DNA from: Amycolatopsis lexingtonensis
GTDB lineage: Bacteria > Actinomycetota > Actinomycetes > Mycobacteriales > Pseudonocardiaceae
DNA length: 64,000 bases
Reading direction: 5' to 3'
Assembly: GCF_014873755.1 (NCBI RefSeq)
Contig: NZ_JADBEG010000001.1
Span: forward strand, 6,608,501-6,672,500
The notes below the pieces were generated by a model. The model saw only the letters and a list, made by a program, of their open reading frames with translations, ran no database searches and had not been told where the DNA came from. Below are positions 25,425 to 34,263 of the stretch, piece after piece (the first letter of the stretch is position 1; each line of letters opens with the position of its first letter). A program made the translations under genes and the position numbers.

Positions 25425-26819
25425 GTGGCTACGGGCACGACAGTTTTCAGCAGGGTGACGGTCGTCGCGCCCTCCACGCGGATCGACGTGGCGCTGCCCG
25501 CCGACGTCGCGGTGGCCGACCTCCTGCCGATGCTGCTGGACATGGCCAAGGAAACGGCACCCGACGGCGGAGCCCGCCACGGTGGCTGGGCGCTCGCGAA
25601 GCTCGGGGACGCGCCGCTCGACCCGAGCCGGACGCTGGCCTCGCTCGGCGTCGTCGACGGTGAGCTCCTGCAGCTGCGCAAGCGCAACGAGAACCCGCCG
25701 CCGCCGCTGTACGACGACGTCGTCGACGCGATCGCCGAGTCCTCCCCCGACAGCTTCCGGCCGTGGACCAAGGAGACGGCGAACCGCTTCGGGCACGTCG
25801 CGGGCGGGCTGGCGCTGATCGTCGCCGCCGTCGCGCTGTTCATGAGCGGCTCCTTCTACGGCGGCAGCGCGCTCGGCGCCGCCATCGCGGGCGGCATCGG
25901 CGCGATCGCGTGCGTCGCGATCGGCGCCACGCTCGCCAAGGGCTACCAGGCGGAAGCGACCGGCGTGCTGATCGCCGCAGCGGGCGGCCTGCCACTGGCG
26001 TTCGTCAGCGGCTTCTACACCGTGCCCGGCCTGTCCCTGCGGGCGAACCTGCTGCTCGGCGCGGTCCTCGTGATCATCGTCGCATCCGTCTGCATCATGG
26101 TCATCGGCGCCGGCATCACGACGTTCATCGCGGCGGCCACCGCCGGCACCTTCGGGGCGCTGGCGTTCCTCTTCGGCACGCTCATCGCGCACCCGGCGGC
26201 CGGCATCGCGGCTGGCACCGTCGCGGTCGCCCTCGCCTGCATCTCCATCCTGCCGCGCGCCACGATCTGGCTCGCGAAGCTGCCGCTGCCGCACGTCCCG
26301 AGCAACGCGGAAGAGCTGAAGGAAGACTCCGGCTTCCCCGACTACCGGGCGATCGAACGCCGCACGGCGGTCGCGCACGACTACATGACCGGCCTGATGG
26401 TCGGCTGCGGCGCCACGGTCGCCATCTCCGCGGTCATCGCCGCCGGCGCGCCCGGCGCGTTCGGGATCATCCTCGGCGTCGTCGCGACGCTCGTCCTGCT
26501 CCTGCGCGCCCGCGCGTACGCCAACGGCAGCCAGGCGATCGCGCTGCTCACCACCGGCCTGGTCTCGGCGACCGGGATCGGCGTCGGCTGGCTGGTCTCG
26601 GCGAGCGCCCAGAACCGCCTGCTCTACGTCTTCGGCGTGCTGATCCTGCTCGCCGCGGGCGCGCTCGTGGTCGGCGTGATCTTCCCGAACCAGCGCTTCT
26701 CGCCGCCGCTGCGCCGGACCGTCGAGATCATCGAGGCGCTCTGCATCGCGTCGGTGCTCCCGCTCGCCCTGGGTGTGATGGACCTCTACACCACCCTGCG
26801 GCACCTGAACTTCAAGTGA
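25425..26819 (+). CDS. eccD: Type VII secretion integral membrane protein EccD
   Basis: This 464-residue protein has a ubiquitin-like N-terminal domain (about 1-85, VTVVAPSTRIDVALPADV), an about 35-residue connector and about eleven transmembrane helices from residue 125 to the end. That is the layout of EccD, which forms the bulk of the ESX membrane channel. It begins at the GTG at 25425, behind a GGGGG site. The mycosin gene follows 20 bases later. Confidence 0.93.
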   Translation: MATGTTVFSRVTVVAPSTRIDVALPADVAVADLLPMLLDMAKETAPDGGARHGGWALAKLGDAPLDPSRTLASLGVVDGELLQLRKRNENPPPPLYDDVVDAIAESSPDSFRPWTKETANRFGHVAGGLALIVAAVALFMSGSFYGGSALGAAIAGGIGAIACVAIGATLAKGYQAEATGVLIAAAGGLPLAFVSGFYTVPGLSLRANLLLGAVLVIIVASVCIMVIGAGITTFIAAATAGTFGALAFLFGTLIAHPAAGIAAGTVAVALACISILPRATIWLAKLPLPHVPSNAEELKEDSGFPDYRAIERRTAVAHDYMTGLMVGCGATVAISAVIAAGAPGAFGIILGVVATLVLLLRARAYANGSQAIALLTTGLVSATGIGVGWLVSASAQNRLLYVFGVLILLAAGALVVGVIFPNQRFSPPLRRTVEIIEALCIASVLPLALGVMDLYTTLRHLNFK

Positions 26820-26839
26820 CCGGATCGGGTGAATCTGGA

Positions 26840-28468
26840 ATGGCTGCTCCCCGGCGTTTCGGCGTCACCGCACGGACCACGACCGCCCTTTTCGCCGGCG
26901 TCATCGGCGTTCTCGCACCGCTGGCGACCGCGCTGCCGAGCTGGGCGCAGACGGACCCGGCCAACGGCTACTTCGCGACGCCACCCCCGGTGGACGACAG
27001 CAAGCTGATCCCGGACTCGCGCCAGCCGGACAAGAAGTACAAGCAGTCGAAGGGCTGCGTCCAGCGCAGCACGCTCGGCCAGAACGTCGAGATCAAGTAC
27101 CGGCCGTGGGGGCAGGACTACCTGCAGATCGCGAAGGCGCAGGAGATCGTCAAGGGCGCCACGGACGGCGGCGTCGGCCGGGGCGTGCGCGTCGCCGTGG
27201 TCGACACCGGCGTCACGCCGCACCCGTGGCTGCAGGACCGGCTCAAGCCCGGTGGCGAGTACGTGTCCAAGCAGAACGGGAAGCCGGACGGCCTCGAGGA
27301 CTGCGACGGCCACGGCACCGAGGTCGCGGGCATCATCGCGGCCAAGCCGGACAACCCGGAAGTCGGGTTCGTCGGCGTCGCCCCGGACGCGACGATCGTG
27401 TCCTACCGGCAGCTGAGCGAGAACTACGAACCCGACACCTCGACTCCGACGCCACCGCCGCCGAGCAGTTCGAGCGGGGCGCCGTCGTCGAGCACCAACC
27501 CGCCCGCCGGGTCGAGCTCCGCCCTGCCGCCGAGCAACGGCGGTGGCGGCGGCTCTGGAGAAGGCGACCAGACCTCGCCCGGGCAGTCGAACGGCGGGCG
27601 CCAGCTGGAGAAGGCGGGCACCGCGGGCACGCTGAAGACGCTGGCCGAGATCATCCGCGGCATCGCCGAGCGCAACGAAGCCGACATCATCAACATGTCG
27701 GTCGACAACTGCCGTCCGGCGACCGGGTCGATCACCGAAGGCGAGCAGCAGGTCCAAGCCGCCGCGCACTTCGCGGCGGAAAAGGGCGTCGTGATCATCG
27801 CCGCCGCCGGCAACGCGACCGACACCTGCCCGCAGAACGACCAGCCGGACGCCAAGCGGCCGAAGACGATCGTCACGCCACCGTGGTTCGCCGACGACGT
27901 GCTGTCCGTCGGCGCGATCGACGAGTTCGGCGGGGTCGCGCCGTTCAGCGTCCACGGTCCGTGGGTCGGGGTCGCGGCGCCGGGGACGAAGATCGTCTCG
28001 CTCGACCCCGCCGAGGGGTCCAACGGCCTGGCGAACCTGACGTTCGAAAGCGGTGACAAGGCCAGCGAAATCCAGGGCACCAGCTTCGCCGCGCCCTACG
28101 TGGCGGGCTTGGCCGCGCTGGTCAAGGCGAAGTACCCGAACCTGAACGGCCGGGGCATCGTCAACCGGATCAAGGAGACCGCGCAGCACCCCGCCGCTCC
28201 CGGCGGGCGCGACAACTTCGTCGGCTTCGGCGTGATCGACCCGGTGGCCGCGCTGACCGCGACCCTGCCGTCCGAAGTCGGCGGCATGGCCCCGATCCCG
28301 TCGCAGCAGATGGCGCAGCTGCCGCCGGCGAACGACCGCAGCTCGACGCCGGTGATCGTGGCGCTGGCGGGCACCGGTGGTGGCGTGGTGGCGTTGCTGA
28401 TCACGCTCTTCGTGATGCGCACGCTCCGCCGCAACCGCCCGGCCGAGACCGGACCGGCCCGCCGCTGA
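26840..28468 (+). CDS. mycP: Mycosin (S8 serine protease) of the ESX-4 system
   Basis: Mycosins are membrane-anchored subtilases needed for a stable ESX machine. This 542-residue form has a signal peptide (to about residue 36), then the catalytic Asp in VAVVDTGV (near 119), His in DCDGHGTEVAG (near 157) and Ser in GTSFAAPYVAG (near 413). A C-terminal transmembrane helix (near 510) ends the protein. An inserted Pro/Ser/Gly-rich loop of about 60 residues follows the His block (PPPPSSSSGAPSSS). The ATG at 26840 is 20 bases after eccD, so the two are one transcript. Confidence 0.94.
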   Translation: MAAPRRFGVTARTTTALFAGVIGVLAPLATALPSWAQTDPANGYFATPPPVDDSKLIPDSRQPDKKYKQSKGCVQRSTLGQNVEIKYRPWGQDYLQIAKAQEIVKGATDGGVGRGVRVAVVDTGVTPHPWLQDRLKPGGEYVSKQNGKPDGLEDCDGHGTEVAGIIAAKPDNPEVGFVGVAPDATIVSYRQLSENYEPDTSTPTPPPPSSSSGAPSSSTNPPAGSSSALPPSNGGGGGSGEGDQTSPGQSNGGRQLEKAGTAGTLKTLAEIIRGIAERNEADIINMSVDNCRPATGSITEGEQQVQAAAHFAAEKGVVIIAAAGNATDTCPQNDQPDAKRPKTIVTPPWFADDVLSVGAIDEFGGVAPFSVHGPWVGVAAPGTKIVSLDPAEGSNGLANLTFESGDKASEIQGTSFAAPYVAGLAALVKAKYPNLNGRGIVNRIKETAQHPAAPGGRDNFVGFGVIDPVAALTATLPSEVGGMAPIPSQQMAQLPPANDRSSTPVIVALAGTGGGVVALLITLFVMRTLRRNRPAETGPARR

Positions 28469-28470
28469 AA

Positions 28471-28494
28471 GTGGCGGCCCGCGAGGGCCGTCAC
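28471..28494. terminator. Hairpin between mycP and the convergent ESX gene
   Basis: GTGGCGGCCC and GGGCCGTCAC pair over ten bases with one G-U wobble and a GCGA loop, just after the mycP stop and before the stop of the gene on the other strand. It lacks a U-tract, as many high-GC terminators do. Confidence 0.65.
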
Positions 28495-28495
28495 C

Positions 28496-29578
28496 TCACG
28501 GCGCGGGCGGCTTCTTCTGGTCCTGCGCCGGCTTTTCGTCCTCGCCGATCACCGGCGGGGCGACCAGACCGGGCTCCCCCAGCAGTTCCGACGTCTTCGT
28601 CACCGGCCGCGTCTTGGGCTGGCGGCGGCCACCGCCACCGCCGCCGAACGCGCCGAAGCCCATCATCGGCATCATCGGGACGCCGCCTGCCGTCGACTGG
28701 TTCGCCGCGTGGTCCGGGGCGGGCGCGGGCTGCGGGGCGTCGGCGGGCTGAGCGTTGTCGGGCGTGCCCGCGCCGGTGTGCTTCGGCTCCGCCGAGGACG
28801 GCGACGTGCCCTCTTCCGACGACCCGGCCGCGTTCCCGGCCGACGACGGCGTCGTCGTCGCTTCCTCGGCCGCGGCGTCGTTCAGCGCGCCGTCGTGCAG
28901 CTTGAACTTCTCCTGCGGGTACCGGTGCCGGATCTCGATGCTCCGCGAAGCCGCGTCGGGGTCGTCGACGCCTTCGCAGAGCCGGTCGAACGCCTCCAGG
29001 ACGTCCCGCGCGGTCTCGTACAGCGCCTTCGCCGACTCCTGCGTCTCCTCGAGCTGGGCCCGCGCCCGCCGGGCGCCGCCGCTCGGGAGGAGCATCGTCT
29101 CCGACGTCAGGTCCGCCGCGTCCACCAGGACTTCGACGAGGTCGACGACGACGTGGCGGACCGACTCGACCAGCTCGTCGAGCGCGCCCGCCAGGACGTT
29201 GAGCGCTTCTTCGAGGTCACCGCCCGCCGCCCCGATTTCGCGGATGTAAGCCACGAACGAATCCGCGTCGCGGCCCTCCCAGCCCGCGTCGAGGCGGCCC
29301 AGCTGGTCGTCGAGCCGGGTGGACACCTCGGCCGCGACGGACGCCGCCGCGCGCAAACGGTCCGCTTCGGCGCCGAGGTCGGCCCAGCGGCCGATCAGCG
29401 GGCGGAAGTACGTCTCGACGGGGTCGATGACCCCCAGCTGCCGCGAGAGGTCCGTGAGGTAGCCCAGGTACGGCTCGGCCGCCGCGGTGATGTCCTCGCC
29501 CTGCGGGACCGCCACCGCCACCGGCTGCTGCTTCGCCATGGGGTGCGGGATGGACTCGGTCGAGCTTTCGGCGATCAT
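28496..29578 (-). CDS. WXG-domain ESX secreted protein with Gly/Met-rich and Pro-rich tail
   Basis: In this 360-residue protein, residues 1-200 form a helical WXG domain with the bend RLDAGWEGRDADSF near residue 100. A Ser/Thr/Ala-rich spacer follows (about 230-290). Then comes a Met-Gly-rich stretch (PMMPMMGFGAFGGGGGGR, near 298), then a Pro-rich tail. It begins with a four-base ATGA overlap on the preceding gene. The Met-Gly stretch resembles that in the 849-residue protein at 7395-9944. It is probably a substrate or scaffold of this ESX-4-like machine. Confidence 0.8.
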   Translation of the reverse strand: MIAESSTESIPHPMAKQQPVAVAVPQGEDITAAAEPYLGYLTDLSRQLGVIDPVETYFRPLIGRWADLGAEADRLRAAASVAAEVSTRLDDQLGRLDAGWEGRDADSFVAYIREIGAAGGDLEEALNVLAGALDELVESVRHVVVDLVEVLVDAADLTSETMLLPSGGARRARAQLEETQESAKALYETARDVLEAFDRLCEGVDDPDAASRSIEIRHRYPQEKFKLHDGALNDAAAEEATTTPSSAGNAAGSSEEGTSPSSAEPKHTGAGTPDNAQPADAPQPAPAPDHAANQSTAGGVPMMPMMGFGAFGGGGGGRRQPKTRPVTKTSELLGEPGLVAPPVIGEDEKPAQDQKKPPAP

Positions 29579-29895
29579 CCCTCGAGCCTCCCGGCCCGCT
29601 TGATCAGCTCCGCGGCGTCGGCGTCCTGGCCGTCGTGGCGCACCGTGACCTGCCGCAGCGCTTCCGCCGCCGAGCGCAGAGCCTCCGCGCCGTCGGCCAG
29701 CTGGCGCCGCAGCGCCCCGGCCGCGCGCCCGTACGACTCACCGAGGCCGATCCCGGCCCCCAGCGCCCCGTAGGACTCCGCGGACACGCCCTCGCCCCCG
29801 ACCTCGGCCGCCGCCGCGTCCAAGTCACCCGCGGCCGCCTCGGCCGTCTTGGCGTACTCGGCGACGACGACGCCGTCCATCCTCAAGCCGGCCAC
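29575..29895 (-). CDS. Small helical ESX-secreted protein, type VII target family
   Basis: This 106-residue protein has no signal peptide. Its alternating Ala-rich helices (EYAKTAEAAAGDLDAAAAEV and YGRAAGALRRQLADGAEALR) resemble the DUF2580-type ESX excreted proteins, which lack Trp at the turn. The GTG at 29895 sits six bases after GGAGGT, which decides the start against the internal ATG at 29880. It overlaps the next gene by four bases and shares its transcript, so the two products probably pair. It follows eccB by 63 bases on the same strand. Confidence 0.78.
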   Translation of the reverse strand: MAGLRMDGVVVAEYAKTAEAAAGDLDAAAAEVGGEGVSAESYGALGAGIGLGESYGRAAGALRRQLADGAEALRSAAEALRQVTVRHDGQDADAAELIKRAGRLEG

Positions 29896-29958
29896 GGCGC
29901 ACCTCCGCTCAGCTGTTGCGTCCGGGCTGTGACGCCCGGGGCGGACCGGCGGTTCCGG

Positions 29959-31596
29959 TCAGTTCCCCGCTTGGGCGGTCGGCGTCGCGAACGAGCCGGC
30001 GTTCGGGTCGATCGGCACGGAGTCGAACTGCTTGAGCACGTCCTGGGTGTTCAGCGACGCCCCGGTCGGCAGCAGCCCGATGACCGACTCCGGCGCGGGC
30101 TGCCGGTTGTTCAAGCCGATCGCGTCGGCCGTCGCCGCGTCCGGGACGCTGTAGCGGATGCCCCGGTCCGAGATCAGCTGGATGGTGCCCTTGCCGAAGC
30201 TGTCCTTGCCGGTCGCGGACTGGACCACCGCGGCGAAGCCCGGCTTGAGGTAGAAGCCGTTGATCGGCACGCGGTTCGGGCCCGGCGTGGTCACCGTCAT
30301 CGGGGTGAACTTCTCGCCGCTGCCCTTCTGGCCCGGCAGCTGCGTGTCGACGTACACCGAGGTGTGCGCGTCCCGGTCGGTGCCGGACCCGACCAGCGAC
30401 CAGCCCAGGCAGGCGACCGAGGAGTTCTTCGTCGCGTCGAGGATCGTCGGGACCGAGCGCGGGAAGTCGTCGACCGGGATGTAGTCCTTGTCGGTGGGCT
30501 GCAGCACGCGCACACCGGCCAGCTTGTCCAGGCCGAGGACCTGGATCCGGCCCGCGCTGCCGTTCTTCGCGACGCGGATGATGTCGGCCACCGCGTTGGA
30601 AACCTTCTGGATGCCGGACGTGGTGATCGCCCAGTAGTCCGGCTGCGCGCCGGTCGGCTGCGTGGAAAAGACGTCGCCGGCGGTCAGCCCGTCGAAGTCG
30701 GCCGGGGGCTGGCCGGGCTCGATCCGGGGCGGGGCCAGGCGCGCGACCTCCGGGATCGCGTTCAGCAGGCCCGGCGTGATCTTCCGCGGCGTCGGCGGCA
30801 GCTGCAGCGCCGTCCGGACGGCGTCGTTGGCGTTGTCGACGTCGATCTCCGCGCGCACGGTGTTGGCGTTCGGCCGGTTCCGCGAGCTCGGCAGCCGGTA
30901 GACGAGGTAGGTCTTGCCGTTGTCGGCCTTCGCCAGCAGCGCTTCGTTTTCACCCAGTTCGGTGCCGAGACCGGACGGCGCGATCCCGCCGAAGACGTAG
31001 GTCTTGGTCTTGCCGGTGTCGGGGTTCGGCAGCGACGGGTCGAGCTGGACCTGGTCGCACACCGACCAATTCGGGGAAATGCGCTGCGAATCCGACGGGA
31101 TCAGCTGCGGGCCGTCCGGAATTCCGGTGAGTTTGTCGCGCGGAATGGACTCCAGCTGGGCGTCCGAAACGACCGTGGGATTCTTCACACTGGCCGGGCT
31201 CGCCGCGGCGGGCGCGGCCGGTGCCGCGGTCGCGCCGCCGCTGCCGGCGCTCGACTGCTTCTGCTGCGCCAGCAACAGGAGCCGCGCGGACGCGAGGTTG
31301 AACGTGGGGATCAGCTTCTTCGGGTTGCCCGCCACGACGTAGACCGTGCCGGACTGCTCGCCGATCACGATGTTCCCGGCCTCCGGCACCGAAGGCGCCG
31401 GGCTGAGCAGGCCCCAGACGACGAACACGATCATGCCGAGCGCGCCCAGCACGACCCCCACGATGGTGGCCCTCGTGTGGGTGCGCATCGGGTCGTGCAG
31501 CATCACGGCGTCCCGCCGGACCAGCGCCGACTGCATCCTCCGTAGGACGAACTGATACGCCTGAACCTGAGACTTAGTCGTGGGTGTTGATGGCAT
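29959..31596 (-). CDS. eccB: Type VII secretion protein EccB (ESX-4 type)
   Basis: This 545-residue protein has the family N-terminus (SQVQAYQFVLRRMQSALVRR), one transmembrane helix at about 43-64 and a long extracytoplasmic part with repeated beta-alpha modules. Cys in SPNWSVCDQ and in SSVACLGWS probably form the conserved disulfide. EccB anchors the ESX complex and has been reported to have ATPase activity in ESX-1 relatives; that is not verifiable here. It is divergent from eccE. Confidence 0.93.
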   Translation of the reverse strand: MPSTPTTKSQVQAYQFVLRRMQSALVRRDAVMLHDPMRTHTRATIVGVVLGALGMIVFVVWGLLSPAPSVPEAGNIVIGEQSGTVYVVAGNPKKLIPTFNLASARLLLLAQQKQSSAGSGGATAAPAAPAAASPASVKNPTVVSDAQLESIPRDKLTGIPDGPQLIPSDSQRISPNWSVCDQVQLDPSLPNPDTGKTKTYVFGGIAPSGLGTELGENEALLAKADNGKTYLVYRLPSSRNRPNANTVRAEIDVDNANDAVRTALQLPPTPRKITPGLLNAIPEVARLAPPRIEPGQPPADFDGLTAGDVFSTQPTGAQPDYWAITTSGIQKVSNAVADIIRVAKNGSAGRIQVLGLDKLAGVRVLQPTDKDYIPVDDFPRSVPTILDATKNSSVACLGWSLVGSGTDRDAHTSVYVDTQLPGQKGSGEKFTPMTVTTPGPNRVPINGFYLKPGFAAVVQSATGKDSFGKGTIQLISDRGIRYSVPDAATADAIGLNNRQPAPESVIGLLPTGASLNTQDVLKQFDSVPIDPNAGSFATPTAQAGN

Positions 31597-31752
31597 TCTC
31601 GACCTACAGCTCTCCCCGTCGCGGTACGGTTCCGCAGGATAGCCGTACGGGGACCGTCTGGTGTGGGGTTTCTACCAACTCAAGCTAGTGTCGGACACCC
31701 CGGGACCCGGCTTCCGGGTACGCAGCAAGCACGAGGGGAAGAGAAAGCGCGG

Positions 31753-33477
31753 ATGTCCGTCACCAACCCTCCACGTCCGCCTGGCCCGCCCGGGCCCCCG
31801 CCGCCCGGTCGCCAGCCGGGCCCGCCGCCGCGTCCGGTGAGACCCGGTGGTCCCGGCGGCCCCGGAGGCATCCCCGGTGGACCAGGAGGCGTCCCTGGCG
31901 GACCCGGTGGACCCGGTGGTCCCGGTGTACCCGGCGGGCCCGGTGGTGGTCCGGGCGGTCCCGGCATGCCCCCGCGTGGCCCTGGTGGTCCCGGCCCCGG
32001 TCCTGGTGGCCCCGGCGGGCGTCCTGGTGGACCCGGCCCGGGTGGTCCCGGTAAGCCTGGTGGCCCGGGTGGTCCCGGCGGCGGTCCGGGTGGTCCTGGT
32101 GGTCCGGGTGGTCCCGGCGGCGGCGGTCCTGGCGGCCCGGGTGGCCCCGGCGGCGGCGGACCCGGCGGCCCAGGTGGTCCCGGCGGCCCGCAGGGACCCG
32201 AAGACGGCGGCAGCCCCGCTCCCCCGTCCGGCGCGACGCGGCTGGCCGCGCCGGCGCGGCGCCGCTCGTCCGGCGTCAACCTCGGCCCGCTGCCCGTGGC
32301 GAACCTCGTCGTGCTCGAGGTCGGCCTCGCCATCGGGCTGGTGCTGCTCGCGATCGACATGTCGCTCAAGTACGTCGGGATCGGCATCGTCGGCCTCGCC
32401 CTCATCGTCGCGCTGCTGCGCTGGCGCGGCCGCTGGTTCACCCAGTGGGTCGGGCTGACGCTGCGCTACTCGTTCCGGTCCCACGACCGGACCGCGACCC
32501 CGCTGCCGCCGAGCACCGTCGAGGAGCTCGCGGCCGAAGAGACCACCGTGACCGGCCCGGACGACGCCCGCGTGAACCTGCTCCGCATCGCGGTGCCGGA
32601 CCTCGTCGTGGCCCACGGCGTCGACCACGAGCGCCAGCAGGTCGGCCTCGCCTGGAACGACGGCACGTGGACGGCGGTGCTGCTCGTCGAGCCGACGCCG
32701 GCGCTGATCACCCAGGCGGGTGGCGCGCCGAGCCTGCCGCTGTCGGCGCTCGCCCCGTGCCTCGAAGACCGCGGGGTCGTCCTCGACTCCATCCAGATGA
32801 TCTGGCACTGCTACCCGGGCAGCGCGGCGCTGCCGTCGGACTCGCCGGCCCTCAGCTCCTACATGGAGGTGCTCGGGCCGCTGCCCGCGGCGGCGCGGCG
32901 GACGACGTGGGTCGCGATCCGGCTGGACCCGAAGCGCTGCCCGGCGGCGATCCGGGAGCGCGGCGGCGGCGTCGTCGGCGCCCACCGCGCGCTGATCGGC
33001 GCGCTTTCGCGAGTGCGCAACGCACTCGAGTCCCAGGGTGTGCCGACGCGGCCGCTCGACCCGGACGAGCTGCTGCGCGCCGGCATCTCGGCCGCCGAGC
33101 TCACCGCCGTCGCCGGTTCGCCGAACAAGGTCACGCTGCAGGAACGCTGGTCCGGGGTGACCGCGGCCGGCATCGGCCACGCGAGCTACGCGATCACCGG
33201 CTGGCCGAAGGGCAAGATCGCCGGCAGCCTCGACGCGCTCACGAGCGTCCGCGCGCTGTCGGCGACGCTCGCGATGTCGATTTCCCCGGCGTCCGACGAA
33301 GGCAAGATCGGGCTGCGCGGCGTGGTCCGGCTGAGCGCGCGCAACCCGCGTGAGCTCGACGCCGCCGACCAGCGGCTGCACGGGCTGTCCGAGCGGCTGG
33401 GGGTGGACCTGACCCCGCTGCGCGGGCTGCAGGTCTCCGCGTTCGCCGCGACGTTGCCGATCGGAGGTACGGCATGA
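31753..33477 (+). CDS. eccE: Type VII secretion protein EccE with collagen-like N-terminal region
   Basis: This 574-residue protein starts at the ATG at 31753. About 150 N-terminal residues are Gly-Pro repeats (GGPGGPGG type). Two transmembrane helices follow (near 187-225, NLVVLEVGLAIGLVLLAIDM and then VGIGIVGLALIVALL), and then the cytosolic EccE domain (VEPTPALITQAGGAPSLPLS). Without the repeats the length is about 410, as in mycobacterial EccE. M. tuberculosis ESX-4 lacks EccE, so its presence marks the fuller ESX-4 variant. The low-complexity region has no known function. The next gene overlaps by four bases. Confidence 0.88.
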   Translation: MSVTNPPRPPGPPGPPPPGRQPGPPPRPVRPGGPGGPGGIPGGPGGVPGGPGGPGGPGVPGGPGGGPGGPGMPPRGPGGPGPGPGGPGGRPGGPGPGGPGKPGGPGGPGGGPGGPGGPGGPGGGGPGGPGGPGGGGPGGPGGPGGPQGPEDGGSPAPPSGATRLAAPARRRSSGVNLGPLPVANLVVLEVGLAIGLVLLAIDMSLKYVGIGIVGLALIVALLRWRGRWFTQWVGLTLRYSFRSHDRTATPLPPSTVEELAAEETTVTGPDDARVNLLRIAVPDLVVAHGVDHERQQVGLAWNDGTWTAVLLVEPTPALITQAGGAPSLPLSALAPCLEDRGVVLDSIQMIWHCYPGSAALPSDSPALSSYMEVLGPLPAAARRTTWVAIRLDPKRCPAAIRERGGGVVGAHRALIGALSRVRNALESQGVPTRPLDPDELLRAGISAAELTAVAGSPNKVTLQERWSGVTAAGIGHASYAITGWPKGKIAGSLDALTSVRALSATLAMSISPASDEGKIGLRGVVRLSARNPRELDAADQRLHGLSERLGVDLTPLRGLQVSAFAATLPIGGTA

Positions 33478-34193
33478 CTTCCCGCGTCCGCGACGCCGGG
33501 CAGAACACCGGGGTGTCGCCGGAGTTCACCGTGGACCCCGCGATGCTCGACGCGATCAGCCCCTCGGGCGACCGCGGCGGCATCGTGCTCGGCTCGGGCC
33601 TCAAGGGCGAGCCGCTGACGATCTCGGCGCTGCGCTCGACCCCGACGCGGATCGTGCTGGTGGGCGGGCTGTACCTGGCCCGCCAGGTGGCGATGCGCGC
33701 GATGGCGGTCGGCGCCTGGGTTGTGGTGGCGACGGGCCGCCCGACGGAGTGGCAGGTGCTCTCCCGCGCGGCCGGCAGCCGTGACGGCCGGCCGTCCCCG
33801 CTGGTGCAGATCCGCCGGCTGTCCCCGGTCGAGCTGCCGAGGCCGTCGGAGGACGCGCCGCTGCTGGTCGTCACCGACGGCGGCCCGACCCCGCAGGACC
33901 TGTTCCCGCCGCGGTCGCCCTGGCAGACGACGATCTACGTCCTCCCGTACCTGCACCCGCAGGCGGGCGCGACGGCCAACGCGGCGGACCTGGTGCTGAT
34001 GCAGCGCCTCCCGGCGGGCCAGGCCGAGCTGGCGGCGCGGATCTGGCGCCTCCCGCCGCAGATGATGCGGCAGCTGACGACGTTGAAGGACGACCAAGTC
34101 GTGGCACTGGGCCGCAACCTCTGGCGCCCCCTGCGCCTGGTGACAACAGGCAAGGAGCAGCAGCTCCTGGGCCCGGTCCGCCGCGGCGACTGA
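33474..34193 (+). CDS. EccE-coupled protein of unknown function (possible EccE C-terminal-like domain)
   Basis: This 239-residue protein begins in a four-base ATGA overlap with eccE, so translation is coupled. It has an apparent alpha/beta Rossmann-like core (PTRIVLVGGLYLARQVAMRA, then VGAWVVVATGRPTEW) and no transmembrane helix. Somewhat similar segments follow the transmembrane part in Streptomyces-type EccE proteins, as far as I recall. It may therefore be a domain split from EccE or a subunit that binds it. I do not recognise a named family. Confidence 0.75.
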   Translation: MTSRVRDAGQNTGVSPEFTVDPAMLDAISPSGDRGGIVLGSGLKGEPLTISALRSTPTRIVLVGGLYLARQVAMRAMAVGAWVVVATGRPTEWQVLSRAAGSRDGRPSPLVQIRRLSPVELPRPSEDAPLLVVTDGGPTPQDLFPPRSPWQTTIYVLPYLHPQAGATANAADLVLMQRLPAGQAELAARIWRLPPQMMRQLTTLKDDQVVALGRNLWRPLRLVTTGKEQQLLGPVRRGD

Positions 34194-34204
34194 CCTGCCG
34201 AACT

Positions 34205-34261
34205 GCCGTGAAGGCCTCCTTACCGGTCATAAGTGCCGGTAAGGAGGCCTTCACGGCTTTT
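34205..34261 (+). terminator. Strong hairpin ending the eccE transcript
   Basis: A perfect 22-bp stem (34205-34226 with 34236-34257, 9-base loop) is followed by TTTT at 34258-34261. The arms read GTGAAGGCCTCCTTACCGG. It lies between the eccE-coupled gene and the truA stop, so it also faces the end of the ribosomal operon on the other strand. Confidence 0.92.
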
Positions 34262-34263
34262 GG

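Noticed and set aside
27440..27610. Pro/Ser/Gly-rich stretch inside the mycosin gene considered as a frameshift or insertion.
   Set aside because: The frame stays open, the catalytic residues on both sides are in phase, and mycosins are known to carry a loop insertion at this place.
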